Source: Hypsibius dujardini (taxonomy: Eukaryota > Tardigrada > Eutardigrada > Parachela > Hypsibiidae). From it: 44,028 nucleotides of DNA. The stretch is from NCBI GenBank assembly GCA_001579985.1, contig LRSR01005418.1, positions 1-44,028 on the forward strand, in the 5' to 3' direction. The position numbers were made by a program, and so were the translations under genes. Below, in pieces: positions 1 to 12,043 of this stretch (within the stretch, counting starts at the first letter, position 1; every line of letters begins with the position of its first letter). The notes under the pieces are model-generated. The model was not told the origin of the DNA. It ran no database searches and saw only the letters and a list, made by a program, of their open reading frames with translations.

Positions 1-552
1 AAAAATGAGTTTTTCATTAAAAAAATTGAACTATTATGATATCAGGTGAAAAATCGGTACTTGATTGCTAAATTGACGGAAAATTCTGTCTCGATGTATA
101 AAATTAAGTCAGCCGACACCTGTTCAGTGAAGAGGCGAAAAGTCACGTGCTTATGTGACCAAACACGGGAATATATATATGGGAATGGCAAATGGTAAAT
201 CATATTTATGGAATGGGAAATGGAAAAAGTTTTGAAAATGGAATGGGAATGGGAGGGACCCGCCCGGCGATGGAATGGGAATGGATGGGTGCTCGAATTT
301 CAAAATGGGGCAACTCTGATTAGGAAGTTCTACCGTTCAAACGAAACAGCGCAGCAAAACGCGTGTGCTTCAAATTACTGAGAAGGCTTGATCTTATCTT
401 GTTTGTACAACACAGCGACAGAAAAATAAATTGCAATCATTACCATCATTCTCTTAAACATTTACTAATACTCGGTACAGTATGAGCGAAATATTTTCAT
501 CCCCGGTGCATAATCTGTGCTTCATCTTGATTAGTGTTTTTTTTGCTTGCAG
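1..552 (+). other. Intron or upstream part of the myosin gene, no exon seen
   Basis: This stretch ends at an acceptor AG (551-552) directly before the first recognisable myosin tail exon. I see no reading frame here that resembles the motor or IQ region, so it is probably the end of a longer intron. Positions about 180-290 hold a degenerate repeat built on GGGAAT. Open frames that start here and run into the exon are intron read-through. Confidence 0.5.
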
Positions 553-1866
553 TGTCGGTACTACAGGAGGAGATTTGACCAAACGGCCATTTGTCGCATG
601 CGGGAGAAAGTCGTGGCCAGTTCCATATTTTACGGCAAGAAAGTCACCTACAGCAGAACGTACGTCTCTTTTTCCACTGGCAGGCATTATGTTAACTCAC
701 TTGCAAACTTTCGACATACACAAAATATTGATCTTCGTATTGAACATCTTTTTGTTGCGCTGCATCGTTCAGAGTTCCTCATCCCTTCCGGGGCGACTAT
801 GTTCGGCTACGGCAGAACGTAAAGTGGAAAAAACTTTCCCTCGACACCAACGATCAATATGTCGTCTTTGCGGACATTATGCCGAAGATTCATCGTACGA
901 ACGGCAAGGTATGGTCTTTCACGTATGAAATTTGGACGTGTTTGTTATTGAATGCAGACTTCTTTCTACACTGTTGCTTGCTTATTATTATCGCAGCCGA
1001 GCTACGTTCTCGCTGTGATATCCACAAACGCCTTCCTCGTGATCGACCAACGCACCATGATCATCAAGTACCGGATACAGGTCTCGGACATTGCCCGTAT
1101 TTCCGTCAGTCCCTATCAGGACGAAATTGTCGCCATACACCTCCGACCGGTATGTAGAAAATGACAGTATGAATTAAAGAAAAATGCGACAATTCTTTTT
1201 ACCGGATTCATAATTCCAGGGCGAACTGTTCAAACGGAAGGGAGACTTCATGTTCCAAAGTACCCACTCGATTGAGATGGTCACGAAACTGTGCATGGTC
1301 ATACAGAACAGCACGCAAAAGTCCCCGGAAGTGGTCATCGCCTCAGAGTAAGTACCTGTCAGGGCTACTACACACGTGGCAAAAACCTTGCGCCCACCGA
1401 ATTAAGCATTTTAACTTGTGGCTGTGTACAGCAGCCATGAGTCTAACGAGTGATGGCTTAACTCGGTTAGCGCAAGGTTTTTGTCATGTGTGTACTTATA
1501 TTTTAGTCAATCATTGATTATATTATTGATACTCAATTTAATATTACTATATTATTATTATTGACTTTATAATTATTAAATCATTATTATTGTTTTTGTC
1601 ATATCATACTATTCTTATCGACTCTATGATTATTATATTATTATTGTTGACTTTCTGATCAGTATTGTTATTGAATTTATGAATGACTGTTTTTTATGGT
1701 TCTTTTGCGCAGGTTCCCCGTCCATTTTGGGAGCAGCATGGTGCTGGTTCACTTTAAGGCGGACCAGTCCACGCCGGAATTCACCCCGGAGGTAACGCCG
1801 CCCGGCTCGGTGAAGATTTCGCGGCGTTCCAACCGGATGGAGGTCACGGCCAGCATCGACAAATAA
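553..1866 (+). CDS. MYO1B: Class I myosin, C-terminal TH1 tail (partial, Myo1b-like)
   Basis: Last five exons of an unconventional class I myosin: 553-659, 773-908, 997-1149, 1220-1347 and 1713-1866. Together they make 225 codons plus TAA. All introns are GT-AG and every phase agrees. The protein begins just before the sequence RFDQTAICRMREKVVAS, typical of the start of the tail homology 1 domain after the IQ region. It continues through VPHPFRGDY, ADIMPKIHRTNGK and GDFMFQSTHSIEMVTKL, which match the Myo1a/Myo1b type tail. In this family the basic TH1 domain binds acidic phospholipids and tethers the actin motor to membranes. Motor and IQ exons would lie left of the window. There is no SH3 domain, so this is a short-tailed class I myosin. 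Assignment to Myo1b rather than Myo1a or Myo1d comes from memory of the family and was not searched. Confidence 0.85.
1480..1690. repeat. ATT-rich degenerate repeat in the last myosin intron
   Basis: The intron 1348-1712 is dominated by runs of TTA/ATT units. They include two similar blocks in which a TATTATTATTGTTGAC-like stretch recurs about 100 bases apart. It is simple AT-rich sequence with no sign of a gene. Confidence 0.6.
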
Positions 1867-2079
1867 GCGACTGCAGGACAAACTTTTTTCGACCTTTCTG
1901 AAATCCTAACAAATCTGAAGAGTATGCATTTTTTAGAGCTGTGTAAATGATTCTGGCTTGAGAAAGCGACGATCGTCCTTTTCGCAGACTACTCATATTT
2001 GACCGGCGTTTCAGAGATATATTTTCTATTTGGTGAACTTTCACTTCTCTGCACATCATTAAAAATAAGTGGAAAAGAT

Positions 2080-2085
2080 AATAAA
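2080..2085 (+). promoter_or_regulatory. Poly(A) signal of the myosin gene
   Basis: A canonical AATAAA lies 214 bases after the myosin stop codon, with no other gene between. It is the likely cleavage signal of the myosin mRNA, giving a 3' UTR of about 0.23 kb. Confidence 0.6.
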
Positions 2086-2165
2086 GATGTATTTCCGTTG
2101 TAACCTCGGGATGTTTTGACTTGTATTAGTATATATGTAATCTATTCAAAATATACAAAAATAAT

Positions 2166-2188
2166 CTGTCTGTCTGTCTGTCTGTCTA

Positions 2189-2220
<32 letters not shown>

Positions 2221-2313
2221 CTTGCCTGTCTGTCTGTCTGTCTGTCTGTTTATCTGTTCTCTCTTTCCGTCACTTTGTTTATCTGTCTCTCCGTCTCTTT
2301 GTCTGTCGATTGA
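2166..2313 (+). repeat. (TCTG)n tetranucleotide array
   Basis: About 150 bases of imperfect TCTG/TGTC units with scattered T-to-C and G-to-T changes, just beyond the myosin poly(A) signal. The unit contains no stop codon, so it opens spurious frames that read as Ser-Val-Cys-Leu repeats or as Asp-Arg-Gln-Thr on the other strand. The same repeat recurs in DCAF8-like and DAG kinase introns. Confidence 0.9.
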
Positions 2314-2319
2314 TTGATC

Positions 2320-4067
2320 TGATTTGACAGTACTTGGCACAACTTTTATTTGCACGAAAATATTTATTCTGAAAATAAGGATAAAGATCCATAAAAACTC
2401 GATAAATACCCCCATTCATCATATATTAGCTCACTTCATCTTAGGTCACTTTTTCCCTAAAAAATTGATCCCACTTCACTTGAGACGTTCATGAATTCGT
2501 TGAAACCGAAATATAACATTGAACCGAACTGCCCTCATAGAAAGATGTTGATCAGAATTTACGTTATATGACAGCAATTAATGTAGAACAGACATGAGGT
2601 AGGTCTTTGGTGGTGCTCTAGTCCATTGCATATTATTTGTCCGCCACCGTAGACCCACTCACCTTGGCTGCGTACTTGATGCGTTTATAATTCGGACTAA
2701 AATAGAGGTCTATATTAAACAGCATCCATTACTATAAAACGCACATGAAACGTGTTGTCTAGGACGCATGTATACATATGCCATATACTTACGAGTCATA
2801 AGTTAACTAGCACCACCATCCGTTGTCGTCAGAGCAGGTATTTTTCTGAAATTACAAGAAGCATTCATCGTCCATTTTCTTACAGCCGAACCAGCTGCCA
2901 CATCTGTAATTATGTTCCTTGATCGCGTCCTCGTTGTCGCAACCGTTTGGCTAGCTTGATGAATAGATAGAGACGGACATATGAAATAGGTAATTCTTCT
3001 ACGTGGTGATGGAATTGCCTGCTGTTTCTAAAGTCTAAAAATGGGGCAAGAAATTTTGCCATTCACCTGGAGAGGTGTGACCATTCGGGTCTGGGGTGTG
3101 GCATGACTGTAGAAACACTTTCCTAAGAGGACCAGATCAGGCGACGCCGGAATGCAAATCTGAAGTATATTTCGCCCCAGCTTGCGTGGAGCACTCGCGC
3201 CGTTCCAACCGAAAATTAGGTCACAGCCACCACAAACAACTGATAATACTGCACACTGCACAGGACGAACTGATTAACATTTTATAGCCCATAACTTATG
3301 CCCTTCCAGAAAGAACATACTCTACAAGGGTTCCCGTGTAAAATCCAGTTGGTAAGAATATAAGAATAGCATTAAATGCCATATGCTTCATCTGGAAGTT
3401 TTCATTGACATCAAATATTTAAGGGATCTTTTTTACAGTGTGCAAAAGAGACTGCTCTTATGTTGCCGGACTCGGCTGATAGTCCATAGTGGGGTCAAGA
3501 TCGACGATGGATCAGGGCACGACAATTCCACATCCAAATACCAGAGCCGCAAGCACTGAGAGAGGCCATTTCTCTATTGAAACACATTTTTTCCTGGTTG
3601 GCCATTGACTGTGCCAGTGATCTTAGAATTAAAAGTTTCATGTCTCGGAATTTTAACAGAAGAGCATCATATATTTAGTGAGGTGAGGACCCTGTCCGTG
3701 AGAATTAATTCCGCCGTTTGCAATGCCAAATACGCCGGACGGTTTATCGACTACTAACTATAATACCAAGAGATCATAGCAGCACGCATTTTTTTCAAGG
3801 CCCACAGCGACGCATTCCTTGTTTAGCGTTCATAGTTGTGACACACATGGTCCTATAATGTTCATATTAGTCAGGCAGAGTGAAAATATGGCTTACCAAA
3901 AAATGACAATTACAATAATACGATAAGCTAAATCATGGCCTGTCAAAATTAGAATTCCGATATGATATGTCTCCGTTCCAGCTCGGGGATGATGAGAGCG
4001 GCTTATTATCAATGGGTATAGTCGGCATTATCATCCATAGGGCCGGAGCAGATAGACAACGCGGCCA
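2320..4067. other. Intergenic, no gene seen
   Basis: No frame on either strand shows a family motif, codon bias or consistent splice sites. The lower end is the 3' flank of the minus-strand receptor that ends at 4068. Confidence 0.5.
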
Positions 4068-5361
4068 TTACTTGGAGACAGGCGATATCCTGCTTCGTGC
4101 TTGAGCCCATGTCCACCGGCATCCCAACACTTCTTTCAGGCCATTCTGGAACAGCCTGCTGCTAGTCCAATAAAATACCTGCAAATTACACACTTTGTAC
4201 ATGGAGCTTATCGTGGGATGCTTAAGGTTGCGTCATCACTGTCCTCGCCAGTTATATTTTGCTGTAGACAAAGGCTATATAGAGTAACGCATGACTGGTC
4301 CATTCTGATTTAATATCCAGAACACAATTTTAAAGCAATTTCAGAGAAATTCAGTGCCCTCAAAAAGATTTCGGAAAAGCCTTTGTCACGTTGCCATAAT
4401 TGGTTTTTGGCTTAGAATACATCTCTCGCTCATGCGGAAAATCTCGTACACCTCTTCCGTCAAACCGAGCATGTTTTTCAATACGACATACCGGATTGAC
4501 TGCACTGAAAACGTTAATCATCCCTTTCAGCGCCAACTGCAGCTGCACATTCCGGGAATATACCCCGGGATAGAAGGTCACGGCAATCATCATGGGATAC
4601 AGCGTGATGCAGTGCCACAGGAAGGACACGAACAACGTCAGCGAAATCTCCGACCGTCTTCGCAGCGCAGTCGCTTGGGATATCGGTCTACTACGGCCAT
4701 GCATTTCCATCAAGCTCTTCAGCACGATACCCACATAGCACAGCCCAATAACCACCGTGGGAAGGTACGTCCCAATGACGGTGTACATGGTAAAGACTGT
4801 CTGCGTTCCGACGGCCACCGTCGTGCATCCTCCGTTAACCGGACTGACCACAACCTTCATACCGTATTCGACCGTCGGAAACATGGCGATGCACAGGGAG
4901 AGCACCCACGGTACCAGGATCATCAGGGCTAAGGATGATCTTTTGGTAAAGGCAGCGTAGCGATGTGGTAGCACGGTGGCCACAAGGCGATGCATGGCCA
5001 GGGCACAGGAGGCATGCATGCTGGCCCAGGACGTCGAGAAGACCAGCAGGGGCAGGGTGCGACAGTAGAAGGTCGGCAGGCGGTGTGTCGGTCCCATGTA
5101 GACGGGAATGATTTGGGCGGGAACAGCCACAACCGTCTGGTACAGATCAATGACGATGCAGTGGACTAGGAGGGCGCAGCTGGACGACTGACGGAGCGGT
5201 TTGTAGACGGTCATGACCAGTAGGAGGAGGATGTTGGCCAGCGCTCCGGCAAAGTTCAGGCCGAGAATCGAAGCTGTCCACCACAAAAGTTCGTGAGACT
5301 TTACAGTGGCATTGATTGTACCCTTACTACTAGTGAGGTTGCTCGTAACATTAAGCTCCAT
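4068..5361 (-). CDS. Class A (rhodopsin-like) G protein-coupled receptor, two exons
   Basis: Exons 5361-4492 and 4178-4068 give 325 codons plus TAA; the intron is 4179-4491 (GTATGT to GCAG, phase 0). I start at the ATG at 5361; the frame is open further upstream but only from a TTG. The short N terminus has N-glycosylation sequons NVT, NLT and NAT. Seven hydrophobic segments follow. Helix 3 ends in MHRLVAT, replacing the usual DRY. Cysteines in FYCRTL and NGGCTTV could form the conserved extracellular disulfide. Helix 6 keeps a Trp (FLWHC). The intron splits helix 7 after Asn-Pro, and splicing restores NPVFY, a normal NPxxY motif, followed by a helix-8-like segment RLFQNGLKEVLGC. Ligand unknown. 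It is transcribed away from the three tandem receptors to its right and is clearly more divergent than they are from each other. Confidence 0.85.
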
Positions 5362-7455
5362 TATGTTCCGTGCAGAATGTATATGTAACCGAGGATGGGT
5401 TCGCAAGAGCAGATCAACCGGCGTAGCGCTTCGGAAGCAGAATAATTTTTGATTGCATTATTCTATATTGATATGCTTCGTTAACAAAATGATGGATTTG
5501 TAAGCGGATTTTTGCTCTAATGATCGAGATGTACATGCTTGGGATGTACGTCATCCAGTCTGTTCTCTGAGAATCTGTTGGTATGAAAACAGAGTCAAAT
5601 TTTGTACATGGAATTAAAAAGAAGCTGTTTTGAATAGAGTAGGCAAAAGTCAAATCCCATAAACACTTAATAACAGGAAGTGATGAAATTGCCGGATTGA
5701 ATAGTTTGTACTACGGCTTGCGTGTGCTCCTTTACTGTGCGTGCTAAAACGCTTCTTGCGCAGATGAAGGAACATTGAACCCATGAGGATTGACACCTTT
5801 ATCAGTCTGTAATCGAATGCCATCAGCAAAATTATTTTTCGGAATCCGCAAACAGAAAGCAGGTATAGTGTATTAATTTATAAAAGATTACTATAAAAAG
5901 CGGGCATAGCCTCTTGGAATTTGCTCATAACTTTGGCCTCTGGCCACCTTGTTTTATGGCCAAAAGTGCGCCAATCTAAGTTAGTGAGGGGCACAGGTGG
6001 CGTGTCAAACACAATCTGCACCGCCAAACGAAAACAACCTTGATGGACGAATTGCAGTAAATGCTCTTGCTTTGGCTGATGGGGACACAGCGACTCATCC
6101 TTTCATAATTTGTAAGTGTCAGCCCACCCAGATGAAATGAACAATGAACTAACCAAGCAGAAAACGGAAAGTTCGACATAGGTCAACCAACTATTTACAA
6201 AGAAGACAAGATACAAAAAGGCCAACATAGACGCGCTCAGTTACTGTAAATTACTTTCGGCCACGCGTAATACAAGCGCGTAGAGGAAGGAAGCTGAAAC
6301 TCAACAGAATTTCCGATCTCTAAAAAGAACTAAAGATTCAATGTTAAATTACTCTGCCATCAATTTGCTACTTGGTCAGTTGAAATTTTTTGCTGTTGCG
6401 TCATTTTGATGAGTTGAAGTTGATGATGAGACTCGTGCCCTCCGATGGGTGGACCGATATTGGTTATATGTTTGTAATCTGGTTCTACTGCTAATCATTC
6501 TAATGCATATGCACCATGTGCAGTATCATATATTCCACAGATATGTAGGTCACAAAATAATTTGACAAAGTCGGACCTCGCCCCAAGGATGATCCAGGTC
6601 TGTGGAGTTAATGTAACGATCGCACCTCCGAGATACCCGACGTATTCATGACGGCTCTCTACTTGGTGGTAATGGCTCTGGTAAACTGCCGAAATCTGAG
6701 TAGCTATGGCGTCAATCGTTACTTCGGAAACGCGCAGCTAAGCGGAAAGGCTTGACAAACATTTGCAGGGAAAATTACTAGATCTTGACCTTGGGGGAAC
6801 GGGTTTCCCTATCAGAATGTCTTAAAATAGAATTACTTCCCCTTTCCCTCAAAGTTTTAAACGGCCGACTTCAAATCAACAATATTTAGTTTTCACTACA
6901 GATCGCACACACAATTTAGTGTCTCAGTTGACTTTTCTCGAAATACTCATTTGAAGAAGAACTGAAAGGAGTTGAAATGAGGAAATGTATACGTTCCATG
7001 TCATTGATCGATTGATTGTATATTTTGGAATACACGTAACTGTACATACATTTCCAATAAGAGCTTGGAGGGAACGGAAACTGACATTTATTCCGATAAC
7101 TTTGCCAGGTTCCAAAGGCAATGCACAGAGGTCATGTCATGCCTGGGGTTAAACCATGACATCCCAGAAATGTTCCCAAAAATGTTAGAAGAGTTCATAT
7201 CAGACAATTTTGCTCACGGCAAGACATTTTCAACGTAACGTTACACTCGGTCACGGTCAGTGCCCGATAATAAGCAAAGATCACCGAATCCTTGGCTTTG
7301 CCGTATATAAATTCAGTGCCCGCAGAGATCCTCTTTGACATAGAAGGGAAGCACTGGGTCGGCCACAGCACAAGACCCGAATAACTACGTCGGTGTATTT
7401 TATATAACAAGTATTTCACACGAGCCAGAAATCCACCTAGTTTTTAAACTTCAAA
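5362..7455. other. Intergenic region between two divergently transcribed receptors
   Basis: About 2.1 kb with no convincing coding frame. Since the receptors on either side point away from each other, it must hold both promoters. A TATA-like element precedes the right-hand receptor (see 7304). I see no tRNA-like folds, repeats or transposon ends. Confidence 0.5.
7304..7310 (+). promoter_or_regulatory. TATA-like element upstream of the first tandem receptor
   Basis: TATATAA lies about 146 bases before the receptor start codon at 7456. The spacing would fit a core promoter with a 5' UTR of roughly 115 bases. AT-rich DNA produces such matches by chance. Confidence 0.25.
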
Positions 7456-8604
7456 ATGACTAACAGCACCCCAAACGGAACCACTCTGTTGCAGGACAAT
7501 TCCGAAGCCCTTCACGGTCAGTTAACTGCGTGGTTTGTCCTGCTCATCACCTTCAGCCTCTTCGGAATCATCAGCAATGCCCTTCTCCTCCGCATCATCG
7601 CCAACCACAAGAAACTCCGAAACGATTGTAGCCGACTCATCATCCACCTCCTCATTACCAGCCTTATTATGTGCGGCATCCATTTCCCTATCAACGCTGT
7701 CGTAATCTACGGGAAAGCTTACTGGTTCGTGGCCGTGCCCAGCAATATTTGCACCTATATATACTCCATCCAAGTTGCCACGGCCAACGCCAGCAACTGG
7801 ACAGAGGCCTGGCTGGCCATTAATCGCCTCGTCGCCATCATATTCCCATACCACTACCCGAAATGGGTTGCCCCTTGGCCGTTCCGAGCGATGGTAGCCT
7901 TTAGCTGGGGTATGGGTATTGCCACCGTTCTGCCTATTGCTCTGGGTTTCGCAGGCTCCTTCGTAATGTCCGGTTTGGGCCATTGCGCGATGTTGCCCGG
8001 AGCTAGGAGCCTTGTGAGCATCATCTTTCTCGGAGTGAGCGCGTATGGGCCGTACATTATAGTGGGTGTCGTGCTGGTTGTCATCCTGGGTCACTCGATG
8101 ACTTTTCGTACCGTAAAAGTGACCACCCCGGCTGATAAGCAGGAGGTAGTGCAAAGTGCACCGACGATTCAACAAAGATCCCGACGTTTTCGCGTGGCAC
8201 GAATGTTGCTCGGTTCGTTCGTCTTTTGCCTTGTCTGTAACATTCCGACTTACGCACTTCTGTCGCTGGGTGCGAGGGTGTTGGTACGCCATCCATTAAT
8301 CTTCGTCTGGATGCGCCTGTCTTTAATATCGCAGTACGCTTTCAGTCCGGTAAGGCGGATTGTTCTTGAGCTTTTCGTGCGGACTTAACATAACGGTATT
8401 GCGACAATTATTTCCATACTAATTTGTATTATTTTGTTGGTTTAGATTATTTTCCTGTGCTTCAACCAAGACTATCGGGCGGAATTGCGCCGCATCATCA
8501 CACGTCCAGGACGGAGGGTGGGCTCTTTCACGGAACAGGGCGGAAGTATTTGCCCAAAAGATTCTGGCACTCTGTTACGGGCCCAAAAGGAGTCGAATTT
8601 GTAA
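7456..8604 (+). CDS. Class A G protein-coupled receptor, tandem copy 1
   Basis: Exons 7456-8349 and 8446-8604 (intron GTAAGG to TTAG, phase 0) encode 350 residues. The N terminus (MTNSTPNGTT) has N-glycosylation sequons. Seven membrane segments are clear: helix 1 begins near WFVLLITFSLFG, helix 2 near LIIHLLITSLIM, helix 3 is followed by INRLVAIIFPYHY in place of DRY. Cysteines at SNICTY and GHCAML would make the loop disulfide. Helix 6 has FCLVCNIPTYALL, keeping the proline kink. Helix 7 reads AFSP at the exon end and IIFLCFNQDYR after splicing, so NPxxY has become SPIIF. The cytoplasmic tail is short and polar. It is very similar to the next receptor (9650) and to the broken copy at 13103. 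The ligand is not recognisable. Confidence 0.88.
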
Positions 8605-9649
8605 AAGTAACGACATGGTAATTTGACCGCGATAACCAATTTGTCCGTCTGGTAATGAACGTTTGCTCTGCTATTTCGCCCAAGCTAAACGTTGATATGG
8701 ACATTTACAGGGAAAACCCAGTTTATGAAATATGGAAACATCCCCTGGCCCCCACAATTGAGCAATGCTGATCCAGACTCGACCGTCAACAAAAAAATGT
8801 TTATGTAATGTTTGAGAGGTCCAAGGCAGAAGCACAATGTGCGTCATGACAGGCCAGATGGTTCGAATCATGCTCCTTGCACGGCAGCCATTTTTACGTA
8901 ACCTTTTGTTGTCACAGAAATTGCCTTAAGGCCGAAATTTAAGCAGCAAAATAGGTGGAAAAAGAAGCTGCCAATCTGTGTACAGTGTTTTACAGATAGG
9001 GCAATGCGCGGAAGGTCGTTCGAAATGCCGCATTTTAATTGACCTTTAGATCCGGGAAAGGATGAAAGAGCGTATCACATTAAAACTAATTAACACTGTT
9101 TGCATCTGGTAGATCTTGGTTTGGTATTTAGATATACCTATGATCATTTCGCTGGTTTGTTGACAGAAATTGGGAGGGCCGCTGTTCTTTGAAAGACTGA
9201 AGACTAAAATCAAATAAACACGCGCTCCCCTAAATTTCCACAATTCCCCTAAGACTACATTAGTGTTATGGGTACGGTACTTTGAAAATGTAGCTAACCC
9301 TATTCAAGTTCAGCTTATTCTAGAAATAGTGTGTGCCTTTCAGAAATGTCGAAGGAGATTGCGCTCCGAAAGAATACAAACTACAGTGTAGCCCTTTCAA
9401 TTGACAGACTTCCTGCCCGTTACAATGGGGCATTGCAAGGAAATGTCACTGGTCAAATGTCACTGCATACCTCAGATTTCCACCTATAAACCGATCCCGC
9501 TTCCGAGGTCTCCTTTTTGAAGATCCACATTTACTAAAGCACAGACAATTTAGCACCTTCGCCCTTTTCTGTAAACGAGACAGAAAAAAATTATTTATAC
9601 GTTGAATAATAAGTACCGGTTTTTATTGCAAAGTACAAATACCGGAAAA
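8605..9649. other. Spacer between tandem receptors 1 and 2
   Basis: About 1 kb carrying the 3' end of receptor 1 and the promoter region of receptor 2. No coding frame or transposon end is apparent. Confidence 0.45.
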
Positions 9650-10821
9650 ATGATCAATACCTCCTTCAACGAAACTATAACCTCATGGAACACAACCACA
9701 TCCTGGCAATACAACCCCGGTGCTCTGCGTGGTCAACTAACACCATGGTTTATCGTGCTCATCACCTTCAGCCTCTTCGGAGTCGTTAGCAATGCCCTCC
9801 TCATCCGTATCATCGCCAACCACAAGAAACTACGAAACGGTTGCGGTAGCCTCATCCTCCACCTCCTTATCACCAGCCTCATCATGTGCGGCATCCATTT
9901 CCCCATCAACGCAGTCGTACTCTACGGGAAAGCTTACTGGTTCATGGCCGTGCCCGCCAATATCTGCTCCTACATCCACTCTCTCCAGTCGGCCACGGTC
10001 TACGCTAGCAATTGGACAGAGGCCTGGCTGGCCATCAACCGTCTCGTTGCCATCATATTCCCGTACCGCTACTCTAAATGGGTGGCCCCTTGGTCGTTTC
10101 GAGCGATGGTGACCTTTTGCTGGGGCATGGGTATTGCCACCGTTCTGCCGTTTGCTTTAGGGTTTCGGGGCTCCTTCATTATGTCCGGGGTGGGGCATTG
10201 CGCGATGGTGCCGGAGTTAAACAACCTCGCGAGCTACTGCTTTCTCGGATTAAGTGCGTATGGGCCTTACATAGTAGTCGGTGGGGTACTGGTCGTAATT
10301 GTAGGTCATCCCTTAACTTATCGGACCACACAAGTGTCTGTATCAATGAACAATAGTATGGTCTTCGAACGTCAGCGGTTGGTCCAGATGAAAAAACGGC
10401 GTTTGCGAGTGGCACGAATGTTGTTAGTGTCGTTTCTGTTCTGCGTGGCCTGCAACCTGCCAACTTACGCCCTGCTTACCATGGACAGTGGAACGGTGTT
10501 GCAGCGGCAACCGTTACTGCTCGTCTGGATGCGTCTCTGTTTGGTATCACAATATGCCTTCAGTCCGGTAAGGCATGACCGCCTTGTTGGGTTAACTTTG
10601 AGGAATATTTGTGCAATACTTTATTTCTTGCCATTTATACGAGTTGTTGATGCTTTGCCCAGGTCATCTTTATTTGCCTCAATCAAGACTACAGATTCGA
10701 ACTGCGTCGTATCCTGCAGCGTCAAGGATGGAGATTAAACCATCGGCCGGACAGGGTGGAAGGTATACACGCAAAAGATTCTGAGTCTCTTGAGCACCGG
10801 AACGTTTATTCAATCAATTGA
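9650..10821 (+). CDS. Class A G protein-coupled receptor, tandem copy 2
   Basis: Exons 9650-10567 and 10663-10821 (intron GTAAGG to CCAG, phase 0) encode 358 residues. The frame is open from a TTG at 9602, but the ATG at 9650 gives an N terminus (MINTSFNETITSWN) with several N-glycosylation sequons, as in its neighbour. Membrane segments match copy 1 nearly residue for residue from WFIVLITFSLFG onward. Helix 3 ends INRLVAIIFPYRY. Helix 7 is AFSP plus VIFICLNQDYR after splicing, again SPxxF instead of NPxxY. The tails of copies 1 and 2 share an AKDS motif, which supports the second-exon models. The third intracellular loop differs most, so G-protein coupling may differ. Ligand unknown. Confidence 0.88.
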
Positions 10822-10875
10822 CTTTTCGATGTTCTTCTATGTTTCACGGCAGTAACATTTTGAACTTTTATTTCA

Positions 10876-10881
10876 AATAAA
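10876..10881 (+). promoter_or_regulatory. Poly(A) signal of receptor copy 2
   Basis: AATAAA begins 55 bases after the stop codon of the receptor that ends at 10821. It is the closest canonical signal. Confidence 0.5.
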
Positions 10882-11439
10882 ATATTACGGTAGTACGGTT
10901 ATCCCGACTAGCAGCAAGCTTCATAACAAATGTGAAATAATACGATTCTGAAAAATAATCCGAGAGTTCTCTTTTATGATACAAGCAAGAGAATAAGCTA
11001 AGAATGTCGCGCATTGTCATCAGTCGTCCACACACTAAAGGTCGCGGAAAGAAAACCGTTCTTCAGCACATGAAAAAGGGTGTAATTTTCCGGAAAAGGA
11101 TTCAACTGTAGAGTATGAGCGAGTCACAATTAACGTCATAATTAGAAATTTGTGTAATGTTTGAACGCAGGAAACGCCAACACGTTGTCGGTTGAGGGCT
11201 TCCTTAAGCAGCATGTCTATAACCGCTTTTTTGGCTACCCGTTTTTTTGGCATGATTCGCTCATAAAAACGGATTTTCCACACTACCAGGCACTCAAAAA
11301 ACCATTTTATTAAAGCGACCGGAAAAAAATATGGCAAGCGACATGGACCAATGCGACGGTCATTCTTCTAGCTCTACATCTGGCTGTTTGCTCTCCGTTC
11401 GTTCGACCACCTACAAGTCGTATTCCACTGCGCAGTCCG

Positions 11440-11834
11440 TCCGTTCGTTCAAAGTTTGTCCGCCCGCTACACGTTCGTCGGTCCCTTCACAGTGTTTTGG
11501 GTTGTCCGTCCGTCCATCCGTCTGCAGTTAATCTGTCCGTCAAACCGCCCGTCAGTGTGTCTGTCCGTGCGTGCGTCTGCTAACAGTCAGTCTTATCGTC
11601 TATAATCAGTCCATTTGTTCATCCGCAGTTTGTTTGTCCGTCCTTCTATGACTTTGTTAGTATTTTGATAATCCGTCGGTCCTTCCACAGTTAATCCATC
11701 CATCCGCAATCCGTCCGTCTAAGTCTGTCTCTCGGTCCGTCCAACTGGAGTACGTCTCTCCGTCCATCCATCCGTTAGTCCGTCTGTCCTTTTGTCTATG
11801 GACGGACATCTAATTACGGACGGACGGACGAAGG
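11440..11834 (+). repeat. Degenerate (GTCC)n array
   Basis: Irregular CCGTCCGT, CCATCCAT and TCTGTCCG units. It belongs to the left arm and core of the surrounding inverted-repeat element. The related 16.0-16.8 kb tract may have the same origin. Confidence 0.7.
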
Positions 11835-12043
11835 CAGTGACGCGCCGAGCTTTGGTTTGAGGGGGTGTTATTTTTCCCAAATTAATTGTTTATTGTATCC
11901 TAAATATTCCCGATAGAACGTAAGGGGGGAGTATTGCATGACAATTCTCCATCATGGTGTTTTTCTCTAAATGGGGGACCCTTAGGGCACTTTTTTTACT
12001 TTTGAGGGGGTTTTACAAAACACCCCCCGTCGGCGCGCCACTG
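11835..12043. mobile_element. Nested hAT-like miniature element
   Basis: The ends are CAGTGACGCGCCGA at the left and the complement of CAGTGGCGCGCCGA at the right, a 14-base terminal inverted repeat with one mismatch. Both flanks carry GACGAAG (11827-11833 and 12044-12050). Ends beginning CAGTG and a target duplication of 7-8 bases fit hAT-type non-autonomous elements. At 209 bases it has no coding capacity. It is inserted in the GTCC part of the larger element, so it is younger. Confidence 0.75.

Noticed and set aside
4360-4491. Continuation of the first receptor frame past Asn-Pro, and a second frame beginning YVVLKNML that also looked like a helix 7 end
   Set aside because: A good donor follows Asn-Pro and the exon at 4178-4068 restores NPVFY in phase, as in the three paralogues, so this stretch is intron.
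7522-8292. 256-codon open frame antisense to receptor copy 1
   Set aside because: It is a shadow of a GC-rich receptor exon; composition is polar and low in motifs, and a similar antisense frame occurs opposite the third receptor copy (13034-13633).
11331-11531. Open frame in the left arm of the GTCC-armed element and the similar minus frames at 11982-12195
   Set aside because: The two frames are similar because they are the inverted arms of the same element, not because they encode related proteins.
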